Positions 33,926 to 42,288 of a DNA stretch of 64,000 bases are shown here, one piece after another (the stretch's first letter is position 1; each line of letters opens with the position of its first letter). Position numbers and translations under genes: made by a program. The notes beneath the pieces were generated by a model. That model searched no databases. It was given only the letters and a program-made list of their open reading frames with translations, and had not been told where the DNA came from. The DNA lies in NCBI GenBank assembly GCA_019636815.1, contig JAHBWT010000001.1, positions 62,001 through 126,000 of the forward strand, in the 5' to 3' direction. The DNA comes from Nitrospira sp. (lineage in GTDB: Bacteria; Nitrospirota; Nitrospiria; Nitrospirales; Nitrospiraceae).

Positions 33926-35128
33926 TCAGTACCGAAAACGGGCGGCTAAAGATTTCCGGCCCGTCGTGAGAAATACACGTCCCCCGTTCATGAATGTCTC
34001 TATGATCGCCAGCTCGTGGAGGTCTTCATCATCCGGCCGCCGTTCCTCGTGCACTTCAGCCCATTGACGGTCCGGATCAAAACGTCCCCAGAGAGGGTGA
34101 TTGATTGGGGCGACAAGCAAGTCGACTCGGCCCTGTACAGCCGCCGGTAAAATCTCTGTTACATGGTTCGCTCCTCGGCCCGTAGCGATGGCTTCTCTGA
34201 CTTGCTCCAGCGCCTCCCGCCTGATCCGAACCAGTCTTGGCTCCATGACTTGCCAGGCGTCGCGCTGGAGTTCCTCATCTCGCCGTCCCTCGGCATTTCC
34301 CAGAAGTTGTTCTGAAGCTATGAATCCATAACGGCTGATCGACCGATACAGCGGCAGGAGATAGTCCACCCCGGCTAGAACCAACGGCTCGTGACGATCG
34401 CGCAGGACATCGCAGACCACGCCGTCTACGGCGCGAAAGTATCGTTCCACATCGGCGGTGGAGACATCGCTACTCGAGCCGTGCCCATGGAAAATCGCCG
34501 TTCCGCCTCCACTGCTCGTGCCGGCGGCGCCCTTGGGTGCGATGGCTTCGAACTGCAACTGTGTCTCACGGCGCTCATAGCCCGGCGTCTCTGTCATGCT
34601 GACAGGTGCGTCGGCCAGATCCAACGGGACCACTGTATGCCTCGTGCATCGCAAGAGACGGCATCCGTTCTGGCTGAGGGCGAGCACGTAAAAGCGCTCA
34701 TCCTCGGTAAAGTACGGCAGCAGCGGTGAAACATGGAAACGTTCCGCCACGACCATCCCTTCCTCGAACCGAAGGGGAAGGCGAAACAAACGCAACAAGC
34801 CCGGTGCAAGAAACAGGGTCAAGCCGTCACTTTGATGCCGCCAAAACTCGCCATCTTCCTTGAGTGAATCTATGGGAGCGAGCCATGCACGGACATCCGG
34901 CGAACGGTGTCCTTGTTCGATGAGAGTCTGTTCCGCCGCCCGATGCAGATTCTTCAGCCTGATGGGATCCTGCCGGACTTGAGGCCCGGCACGATGAGTC
35001 GGCATGAAGATCGAGACACAGGGCCCGTCATGATAGGAGACGAGCGCTCGTACATCGTCTCGGCTCAGCTGATCTTCCGAACGGAGAGACCAGGGTTCAT
35101 GTTCAGCCAACAATGATTGTTCCGGCAT
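33926..35128 (-). CDS. Bacterial archaeo-eukaryotic release-factor-like protein (baeRF family 3)
   Basis: 400 aa. Recognisable segments are DDVRALVSYHDGPCVSIFMPTHR near the N-terminus, ERFHVSPLLPYFTEDERFYV, VLAGVDYLLPLYRSISRYG and a C-terminal FMNGGRVFLTT. These match baeRF_family3 proteins, which share the eRF1/Pelota central and C-terminal domains and are thought to act on stalled or hibernating ribosomes. No GGQ-type loop is clear; a Gly/Ser-rich loop (GTSSGGGTAIFHGHG) is present. It lies upstream of the pqq operon on the same strand with 141 bp between them. Confidence 0.72.
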   Translation of the reverse strand: MPEQSLLAEHEPWSLRSEDQLSRDDVRALVSYHDGPCVSIFMPTHRAGPQVRQDPIRLKNLHRAAEQTLIEQGHRSPDVRAWLAPIDSLKEDGEFWRHQSDGLTLFLAPGLLRLFRLPLRFEEGMVVAERFHVSPLLPYFTEDERFYVLALSQNGCRLLRCTRHTVVPLDLADAPVSMTETPGYERRETQLQFEAIAPKGAAGTSSGGGTAIFHGHGSSSDVSTADVERYFRAVDGVVCDVLRDRHEPLVLAGVDYLLPLYRSISRYGFIASEQLLGNAEGRRDEELQRDAWQVMEPRLVRIRREALEQVREAIATGRGANHVTEILPAAVQGRVDLLVAPINHPLWGRFDPDRQWAEVHEERRPDDEDLHELAIIETFMNGGRVFLTTGRKSLAARFRY

Positions 35129-35442
35129 CGTTCCTCCAGTTCAATCAACGACATTACTCAGCAAGCTTGCTGATCTGTTTGACACAGGCATCACTATCGA
35201 ATTTTCGTTCAAGGGCCGGCTCCGCGGCCATGTATCGCACCTTTCCAAAAGACAGGACGCTCATTCCATGTATAGATGGCCTGATAGAACCCTATGGCAA
35301 GGTTGCCGCTAGAAGTGCTCAGCTCCTGATGGTGTCTAGATAACAACTCAAGAATTTCTGCGCTGGCAACTTCCTCGATCATGCTGGTCACACACATCCT
35401 ACCGTCGTAGGTCCACATGCAAGACTGGTCTTTCCCCTAGCA
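35129..35442. other. Spacer with an unrecognised small frame, 314 bp
   Basis: Lies between the baeRF-like gene and the MrpA relic. On the minus strand 35209-35418 encodes 69 residues with one amphipathic helix (EEVASAEILELLSRHHQEL), but there is no ribosome site and no recognised family. It may be part of a decayed gene. Confidence 0.35.
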
Positions 35443-35601
35443 TCAGTTGACTCCATCGGATGGCGAGGACCCTTTCAGGTAACCCCCGCTGTAGACCACG
35501 ACCACCGAGCCGGTGCCGGTGATCAGTAGGGCGAATAGGAGGCTGAGACCGTCCAAGTGGAATGCCAGCGAGAATCCCTGGCTCGGTATCCAAGGATGGG
35601 A
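35443..35601 (-). pseudogene. Relic of an MrpA/NuoL-type antiporter subunit
   Basis: The minus frame encodes [20 protein letters not shown] then [20 protein letters not shown], an unmistakable N-terminal segment of MrpA/MnhA (related to NuoL). It lacks a start of its own, since upstream sequence is the end of the FAD/Fe-S oxidoreductase gene. It stops after about 55 residues of an expected 700 or more. It is a small deletion remnant. Confidence 0.7.
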
Positions 35602-35615
35602 AAACAATGACCGTC

Positions 35616-38600
35616 TCACCGGAAAAAACGAGCGGAAGGCACGAAAGAAGCCAGGCGGTTTCTCTTCCTCTTCGTCCACCACCATGTGCCGGCTATCACG
35701 GCGAGACCCACGCCCACGAGGAGCGCCCTTTCCCACGCCGCATAGTTAGGCTGGACTCCGTTGCCGCTCATGCGCCGAGACTCAGGATACGGCTCCGGCG
35801 GTCCCTCCGGCCCTTCATGCAAGGCCATCTGAAGCACTTGCGCCAAGTGCAAGGCTCGGCGGTCCGTACTTTGAGCAATCTGCTCGCGACAACTGAACCC
35901 ATCTGCGATGACCAAGGTCTCTTTGGGAGCCTTTCGGACGGCCGGCAGGAGGACACGTTCCCCGATTTGCATAGACAGGCCGTAGTGCCGGCTGTTGAAT
36001 CCGAATGAGCCGGACATGCCGCAGCAGCCGGAGTCGAGCAACGTGAAATTCAACCCGAGCTTTTCGAGTATCTTGCAATCGGCCTTCATCCCTAGAACTG
36101 CCTTCTGATGACAGTGTCCATGGACGACCGCCTGTTGATGGAGCGTCGGCAGAGCGAAGTTTTGCGCCCGGTCTTCAAGAAATTCGCTAAGAGTCATAAC
36201 CTGGGAACGCAGACGCTGCGCATGTTGATCATAGGGAAAGAGATTGATCAGCTCATCCCGAAATACAGCGGCGCAACTAGGCTCCAAGCAGACGATCGGG
36301 GTACCGGCGATAATATCCGCTTCCAACGCGGTGAGCACGTTGCGAAGCAAGGATTTAGCTAGAGACAGCATGCCGAAGTCATAAAGGGGACGCCCGCAGC
36401 ACAACGGTTGCTTCGGGACCGCCACGTAAAAGCCGGCGGCTTCCAAAACCTCCACCGCTGCCCGAGCCGTCTCGGGAAAGAAATGATTGTTAAAGGTGTC
36501 GGGCCATAGGAGGACGCGAGGGCTGCCATGATTGCGCGAACGGCGGCCATGGAACCAAGCCAAAAAAGTACGGGACGAGAAGGGAGGAAGCCGGCGTTCG
36601 GCGGCCAAGCCGCCGAAGGCCTTCATCAGCCGGCTGGCCAGCGGCGCTTGGGTCAAAAAGTTCGCCACGCCGGGGAGCCATGAGGCAAGGCGCGCCCACC
36701 AGTGGATCAATCCCATTGCATACGCGGCGAGCGGCCGAAGCCGGCCCTTGTAGTAATGCGCGAAAAATTCGGCTTTATACGTTGCGATATCGACGTTGAC
36801 CGGACACTCGCCTTTACAGCCCTTGCATGCCAAACAGAGGTCCAGCGCCTCTTTGACGTGCTCATCCCGCCAGCCGCCGGTGATCGTGTCACCCTCCAGC
36901 ATTTCAAAGAGTAATCGAGCACGCCCACGGGTCGTGTGCTTTTCTTCGTGCGTCGCCATGTAACTCGGACACATGGTCCCGGCATCCAACTGCCGGCATT
37001 TGCCTATCCCGACGCAGCGCAGAGTGGCCCGGGAAAAACTGCCGTCGTCATCCGGATACTGAAAATGGGTGTCGAGCTGCGGAGGACGATACCGCGTGCC
37101 TAGACGCAAATGCTTGGTGGGGGGATGGGGCAGCACGACTTTGCCGGGGTTCATCTTCCAATCAGGGTCCCAAATCGCTTTGAACTCCTGGAATGCAATG
37201 ACCAGTTTCTCGCCGTACATTTTCGGCAACAACTCGGCCGTGGCCTGCCCGTCTCCGTGCTCACCGGAAAGAGAACCTCCATATCGCAGAACCGCATCAG
37301 CGGCTTCGTCAAGGAATTGCCGGAAGCTCTCGATGCCGCCACCGGTGATGAGATCGAAATCAATCCGTGTATGGATGCATCCATCACCGAAGTGTCCATA
37401 CAATGCGGCGCGGAAACCGTATTTATCATAGAGCTTGCGGAGATCCCGCAGATATGCCCCCACCTTATCAGGCGGCACCGCGGAATCTTCCCATCCCTCC
37501 CACTTGTCCTTTTCTCCGGGAACGATCGCCGTGGCGCTCAATCCTGATTCGCGCGTCTCCCAGAGTTTCAGTTGGGTATCCAGGTCATCATAGAGCTTCA
37601 TCGCCGGCGGATGCTTCCCGTCGTTCAGTTCCTCCATCAAGCGTCGCGCTTGATCATGAGCCTCTTCCTGGGTTTCTCCGCCGAATTCAGCCAGCAGCCA
37701 TCCGCCTCCTTCCGGGAGAAGCGCGATTTCATCGGCACGCAGGCCTTTCTTCCTCAAGTTTTCGATGAGCATGTCATCCATGCCCTCAAGCCCCACCGGA
37801 CGATGCGCCAAAACCTCAGTGACGCGATCTCCGGCGATGAAGACATCCGGATAGCCCAACACGAGGAGCGACCGTTTGGGCGGGCTGCTGACTAGACGCA
37901 CGGTCGCTTCGAGCACCGTGACGCACGTGCCCTCGGTGCCCACAAGCGCTTTCGCCACATCGAACCCCTTTTCCGGGAGCAGTTGCAGCAGGTTGAACCC
38001 CGAGACGCGGCGAGGTATGTCCACATAGCGCTCGCGGATCGCGTCCGCATACCGGTCGCGGAGGCTTTTCAACTTGCGGTAGATCTCACCAGCCCGCCCA
38101 CCTGCCGTGATGAAGCGTTCGAGTTCCTCGTCCCCGGTCTTGCCGACGCGCATGCGTACACCGTCATAGGTCAGTATGTCCAGCTCCTCGACATTCTCTT
38201 CGGTCTTGCCGCCCATGACCGAATGCACGCCGCACGAGTTGTTCCCGATCATGCCGCCCAACGTGCACCATCTATGAGTCGATGGATCTGGCGCGAAGGT
38301 CAGGTGAAATTTTTCTGCCGCGGACCGAAGATCATCAAGTACGAGCCCCGGCTGAACGCGCGCCCGTCGCTGCTCCGGATTCAACTCCAGTATCCGGTTC
38401 AAGTATTTCGACATGTCCATGACAACCGCAATATTACAGGTCTGCCCGGACAAGCTGGTGCCGCCGCCTCGCGACAGTACCGGTGCACCGTAGCGGCGGC
38501 ACGCGGCAACCGTCTCGATCACATCCTCAACGGTCTTCGGCAGCACGACTCCGATCGGCACTTGGCGATAATTCGAGGCATCAGTGGCATAGAGCGCTCG

Positions 38601-38714
38601 ACTCCCGGGGTCAAAGCGCACCTCACCCTCGATCGCGCTACGCAAAGAGCGGGCCAATGCGTCGCTGTCCACGCGAGGCGCCTCGCGCACCGTTCGTTCA
38701 TTCTCTTTCAGCAT
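35616..38714 (-). CDS. FAD-linked oxidase / Fe-S oxidoreductase fusion (D-lactate or glycolate dehydrogenase type)
   Basis: 1032 aa. Residues about 45-540 form a VAO-type FAD domain ([79 protein letters not shown]). Residues about 590-960 contain Fe-S binding: [20 protein letters not shown] and two CCG domains ([20 protein letters not shown]). Together they resemble GlcD-GlcF or the large D-2-hydroxyacid dehydrogenases, which pass electrons to quinone. The C-terminus adds a membrane helix ([16 protein letters not shown]). It is the last gene of an operon with an enolase-superfamily enzyme and a ThDP oxidase. Confidence 0.9.
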   Translation of the reverse strand: MLKENERTVREAPRVDSDALARSLRSAIEGEVRFDPGSRALYATDASNYRQVPIGVVLPKTVEDVIETVAACRRYGAPVLSRGGGTSLSGQTCNIAVVMDMSKYLNRILELNPEQRRARVQPGLVLDDLRSAAEKFHLTFAPDPSTHRWCTLGGMIGNNSCGVHSVMGGKTEENVEELDILTYDGVRMRVGKTGDEELERFITAGGRAGEIYRKLKSLRDRYADAIRERYVDIPRRVSGFNLLQLLPEKGFDVAKALVGTEGTCVTVLEATVRLVSSPPKRSLLVLGYPDVFIAGDRVTEVLAHRPVGLEGMDDMLIENLRKKGLRADEIALLPEGGGWLLAEFGGETQEEAHDQARRLMEELNDGKHPPAMKLYDDLDTQLKLWETRESGLSATAIVPGEKDKWEGWEDSAVPPDKVGAYLRDLRKLYDKYGFRAALYGHFGDGCIHTRIDFDLITGGGIESFRQFLDEAADAVLRYGGSLSGEHGDGQATAELLPKMYGEKLVIAFQEFKAIWDPDWKMNPGKVVLPHPPTKHLRLGTRYRPPQLDTHFQYPDDDGSFSRATLRCVGIGKCRQLDAGTMCPSYMATHEEKHTTRGRARLLFEMLEGDTITGGWRDEHVKEALDLCLACKGCKGECPVNVDIATYKAEFFAHYYKGRLRPLAAYAMGLIHWWARLASWLPGVANFLTQAPLASRLMKAFGGLAAERRLPPFSSRTFLAWFHGRRSRNHGSPRVLLWPDTFNNHFFPETARAAVEVLEAAGFYVAVPKQPLCCGRPLYDFGMLSLAKSLLRNVLTALEADIIAGTPIVCLEPSCAAVFRDELINLFPYDQHAQRLRSQVMTLSEFLEDRAQNFALPTLHQQAVVHGHCHQKAVLGMKADCKILEKLGLNFTLLDSGCCGMSGSFGFNSRHYGLSMQIGERVLLPAVRKAPKETLVIADGFSCREQIAQSTDRRALHLAQVLQMALHEGPEGPPEPYPESRRMSGNGVQPNYAAWERALLVGVGLAVIAGTWWWTKRKRNRLASFVPSARFFR

Positions 38715-38728
38715 AGTTATCCAAATAG

Positions 38729-39859
38729 TTATCCAACGGAATACGGCGCCGCATCCGAGCGTTTCAATTCAAGGCCGAATCCGGGTCGTGACAAATCCGG
38801 ATAAAGCGCGCCGGTGTGCAATGTCGGTACCCCATCGAACAGCATCTGCTCGACGCGGACGTGATCGTGAAAGTATTCCATGTGCCGCACCGGCTTGAGC
38901 GCGCAACACGGATGCAGGTGCAACGCTGGAGCGGTGTGTGATGACAGTGGGAGCGCGTAGGCTTCGCAGAGGGCGCCGACTTGCATGAATCCGGTCACAC
39001 CCCCGCACCGCCGGGCATCGGGCTGGAGCACATCCACCGCTCCGGCCTCCATCATGCGGCGAAAATACAACAAATCGAATCCGTATTCGCCAGCCGCGAT
39101 ATTCATCCCCGACGGCGACCGATCCCGGAGCAACCGCAAGCCCTCCAAGTCATCGGAGGAGACCGGTTCTTCGAACCACGTCACGCCAAACTCCGCGAAC
39201 ACCTCGCTAAAGGCCAGCGCCTGTTTCCGATCATAGGCGCCGTTGGCGTCGACCATGAGCTCCCCTTCCTTCCCCAACGCTTCCCGTGCGGCCGCGACTC
39301 GCCGGCGATCCTGATCCGGGTCGCGTCCGACTTTGATCTTGACTCGCGAAATGCCTTGACGCACCCATCCTTCGATTTCCCGTTGAAGCTGGAGCAAGGA
39401 ATAGGACGTAAACCCCCCGCTACCGTAGATCGGCACCGAGTCGCCGACGGCTCCCAACAGGGTCACGAGTGGAAGCTCCAGCAAGCGCGCTTTGAGATCC
39501 CAGAGAGCGAGATCGATAGCCGAGACCGCTGTGGACGAGACCCCTGCACGACCCGATTCACGGATGGCACGGACCATGGCCGCCCACGTACCGGCAATCG
39601 CCATTGCATCGGAGCCGCACACCGGCTCCTCCAGCACGTCTTTGATCAGCCGAGCCGCTGCGCCATCGCCATACGCATAGCCCAACCCCCGTATGTTGCC
39701 CGCCACGGGTTCGACAATGATGATGGTGGTGCTGTTCCATTCCCGCGTGCCGTCTGATTCCGGGACTTCGGTCGGAATGGTGTAGACCGACACGTCGAGA
39801 CGCTCGATAGGAAACTTCTCAATGACGGTGCGAGGCATGGCCGATTCAATCTTCCTCAC
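38729..39859 (-). CDS. Enolase-superfamily (mandelate racemase/muconate lactonising) enzyme
   Basis: 376 aa from GTG 39859 (an ATG at 39838 is an alternative). Catalytic motifs are in order: RVKIKVGRD with the K-x-K base, metal ligands in LMVDANGAYD, FEEPVSS and AAGEYGF, and SSHTAP holding the acid/base His. Members dehydrate sugar acids or racemise 2-hydroxyacids. The start overlaps the ThDP enzyme stop by 4 bp. Between a ThDP oxidase and a 2-hydroxyacid-type dehydrogenase, a sugar-acid or hydroxyacid substrate is likely. Confidence 0.85.
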   Translation of the reverse strand: MRKIESAMPRTVIEKFPIERLDVSVYTIPTEVPESDGTREWNSTTIIIVEPVAGNIRGLGYAYGDGAAARLIKDVLEEPVCGSDAMAIAGTWAAMVRAIRESGRAGVSSTAVSAIDLALWDLKARLLELPLVTLLGAVGDSVPIYGSGGFTSYSLLQLQREIEGWVRQGISRVKIKVGRDPDQDRRRVAAAREALGKEGELMVDANGAYDRKQALAFSEVFAEFGVTWFEEPVSSDDLEGLRLLRDRSPSGMNIAAGEYGFDLLYFRRMMEAGAVDVLQPDARRCGGVTGFMQVGALCEAYALPLSSHTAPALHLHPCCALKPVRHMEYFHDHVRVEQMLFDGVPTLHTGALYPDLSRPGFGLELKRSDAAPYSVG

Positions 39860-41604
39860 ACCATCTCCCGTATTTTATCTTTGAGCACCGTCCAGATGAT
39901 CTTGTCCCGATCGGGCTGGCCTTTGGCCAAGGATTTGGCGAACATCGCCGCCTGCTCCATCGTAATCTTCGGCGGCATCGGCGGGACGAACGGATCCACC
40001 GTCGCTTCGACCAGCACCGGTCCCGGGGTGCGGAGCGCTTCGTCCAGCACCCGTCCGCAATCGGCCGGGTCGTCCACGGTGAATCCGGCGCCTCCACACG
40101 CGCGCGCGATAGCGGCGAAATCGATCGGCATCAGCTCGCAGCCGAATTCAGGATGGCCAAGGAACACCATCTGTTCCCATTTGATCATGCCTAAGCTGTT
40201 ATTCTTGATCACGATCACCTTGATCGGCAGCTGATGCTGCACGGCGGTGGCAAATTCGGCCATCAGCATGGAAAAGCCCCCATCGCCGATAAAAGCGATG
40301 CATTGCCGGTCCGGATAGGCGACCTGCGCCGCGATGGCATAGCACAGCCCGTTGGCCATCGATGCCAGCGTTCCGGAGAGGGAATATTTCTGCCCGCGTT
40401 TGACAGGAAGTTGGCGCGCGAACCAGGTGGCAATCGTGCCCGAATCCGACGAGACGATGGCGGTCTCGGACAGCCGCTTCCCTAACTCCCAGGCGACCAC
40501 CTGCGGTTTCATCGGCTTTTCCGATCGGGTCCCGCGCTCTTCCATCAGCGCCCACCACTCTTTCATGCTCTTTTGGGCTTGCTCGAGAAACGCCCGGTTC
40601 GTCTTCCGTTGCAGAAACGTCAGCAGCATTTGGAGCGTCCGACGACTGTCGCCCACCATCCCGACCTCGACCGGGTAGCGCAGACCGATCCGCGCTGGAT
40701 CGAGATCCACTTGCACGCCGCGCGCTTGTCCGGGTTTAGGAAGAAACTCAATGTACGGGAATGATGTGCCGATCAGAAACAGCGTATCGCAGTTTTCAAT
40801 AGCCTCTTGGGATGGACTCGTGCCCAAGAGACCGATCCCGCCGGTGGTGTATGGGCTGTCATCAGGAACTGCCGCTTTGCCCAGCAGCGCTTTGATGATC
40901 GGTGCACCCAGCACATCGGCGATCGCTTCCAGCTCTTTGGTCGCGTGAAGCGCGCCTTGACCCGCGAGAATCGCCACTTTTTGCCCTTCGTTGAGCACGG
41001 CCGCCGCCCGGCGCACGTCCTCCTCGGCCGGTAATCGCGCGCCACGGGCGAACACGTCCGACGTATGCCCTTGAATGTTGCGTTTCGATCGCTCGCCCCC
41101 GACCTGTTCCTGGAGATCAACGGGGAAATTAATATGGGAAACGCCGCGATAGGCGAGGGCAGTGCGGCACGCCAGATGCGTCACGGCCTCGACATGGGAT
41201 GCGCCGGTGATACGCGTGTTGTAGACGGCGACATCCGCAAAGACCCGATCGAGACTGATGTCTTGCTGCGCGTGGGTGTCGATCAGATCGTGATAGTGAT
41301 GTCCGGTGATCGCGAGGACGGGCTGGCCGTCCATTTTCGCGTCATACAGGCCGTTCAGGAGGTGAATGCCTCCAGGCCCGGACGTGGCCAGACAGACCCC
41401 GAGCTTACCGGTATATTTGGCGTAGGCGCAGGCCATGAACGCCGCCGATTCCTCGTGCCGGACTTGAATAAATCGGATTCGATCCTGCCGGGTCCGGAGC
41501 GCTTCCATGATGCCGTTGATACCGTCACCGGGAAGGCCAAAAATCGTCTCCACGCCCCATTCCTGTAAGGTCTCCACCAAGATTTCCGCTGCGTTCTGCG
41601 CCAT
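39856..41604 (-). CDS. Thiamine-diphosphate-dependent enzyme, pyruvate-oxidase-like
   Basis: 582 aa. The catalytic glutamate lies in VRHEESAAFMA. The N-terminal GLPGDGINGIMEAL and SGPGGIHLLNGLYDAKMDG are typical of pyruvate oxidase/acetolactate synthase. The ThDP motif runs from IGDGGFSMLMAEFATAV to VIVIKNNSLGM. The C-terminal FVPPMPPKITMEQ resembles PoxB-like enzymes. It probably decarboxylates pyruvate or another 2-oxoacid; the FAD dependence is not certain. It is the first gene of a three-gene operon. Confidence 0.85.
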   Translation of the reverse strand: MAQNAAEILVETLQEWGVETIFGLPGDGINGIMEALRTRQDRIRFIQVRHEESAAFMACAYAKYTGKLGVCLATSGPGGIHLLNGLYDAKMDGQPVLAITGHHYHDLIDTHAQQDISLDRVFADVAVYNTRITGASHVEAVTHLACRTALAYRGVSHINFPVDLQEQVGGERSKRNIQGHTSDVFARGARLPAEEDVRRAAAVLNEGQKVAILAGQGALHATKELEAIADVLGAPIIKALLGKAAVPDDSPYTTGGIGLLGTSPSQEAIENCDTLFLIGTSFPYIEFLPKPGQARGVQVDLDPARIGLRYPVEVGMVGDSRRTLQMLLTFLQRKTNRAFLEQAQKSMKEWWALMEERGTRSEKPMKPQVVAWELGKRLSETAIVSSDSGTIATWFARQLPVKRGQKYSLSGTLASMANGLCYAIAAQVAYPDRQCIAFIGDGGFSMLMAEFATAVQHQLPIKVIVIKNNSLGMIKWEQMVFLGHPEFGCELMPIDFAAIARACGGAGFTVDDPADCGRVLDEALRTPGPVLVEATVDPFVPPMPPKITMEQAAMFAKSLAKGQPDRDKIIWTVLKDKIREMV

Positions 41605-42024
41605 ATGTCACCTTCCTTCCACTCTCGATGATGATGAACACTGTCTCACCCTTTATGTTGGACGGCTTCATGATCCACTATGCCCTTCCCATTGTTGGTC
41701 GTTGGATTGAACGTTATGGCCTGCAGTGCGGTAAGCAAACGCTGCTGAGAATCTGGTCCACGCCCGCCCTTCTTTTTCCTACTTTTAACCTAGCTCTGCG
41801 GATTACGGCTCATCAACTCGTGGACTCCCTAGCCCGTATCAAGTTCTGTCAAACACGAGATGAGTCGAATGCCATGATAGAGGGGAGAATGAGCCTCACA
41901 GTCATTGACTCCGGCGTAGAGTCGTCAGCCGGTGATCGCCATCAGGGCCACCATGAAAACATTGGGGTTGGTGAGGCATCTCTTGATGCCTACACAAGCA
42001 CGGGTCCAGGCAGCGCTCACACCT
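41605..42024. other. Intergenic region, 420 bp
   Basis: Between the ThDP-enzyme gene and the SemiSWEET gene. An open plus frame covers much of it but has no ribosome site and reads like random sequence. The promoter of the ThDP operon should lie at its lower end. Confidence 0.5.
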
Positions 42025-42279
42025 TTAGCCGTAACGTAATTTAAGTATTACGTTCATGCCGGCGAGCACGAACGTAACGGCGTTGGCAATGATGACGGGC
42101 AGTGAATCGATCATGACGCCGTATACCAGCCAGCAGAAGACGCCCGTCGTGAAGGTCACCAGCATAGTTATCGAAAGATCCTTGGCCGACTTGTTCCTCC
42201 AGATCCGGATCACTTGCGGCAAGAAGGCGATCGTCGTCAGCGTGCCTGCAAGTAGTCCTAATGGGGTAGCAATGTCCAT
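42025..42279 (-). CDS. SemiSWEET-type sugar transporter
   Basis: 84 aa with three helices, the size of a bacterial SemiSWEET protomer. The PQ motif is in TTIAFLPQVIRIWRNKSAKD and the third helix ends in VTFVLAGMNVILKL. It works as a dimer to let sugars pass the membrane down their gradient. It begins 9 bp after the debranching-enzyme stop, so the two are co-transcribed and linked to glucan or sugar metabolism. Confidence 0.88.
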   Translation of the reverse strand: MDIATPLGLLAGTLTTIAFLPQVIRIWRNKSAKDLSITMLVTFTTGVFCWLVYGVMIDSLPVIIANAVTFVLAGMNVILKLRYG

Positions 42280-42288
42280 CGTCTCAGC

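Noticed and set aside
41628-42044. 138-codon plus frame in the spacer after the ThDP enzyme
   Set aside because: No ribosome site, no family similarity, and it overlaps the end of the SemiSWEET gene.
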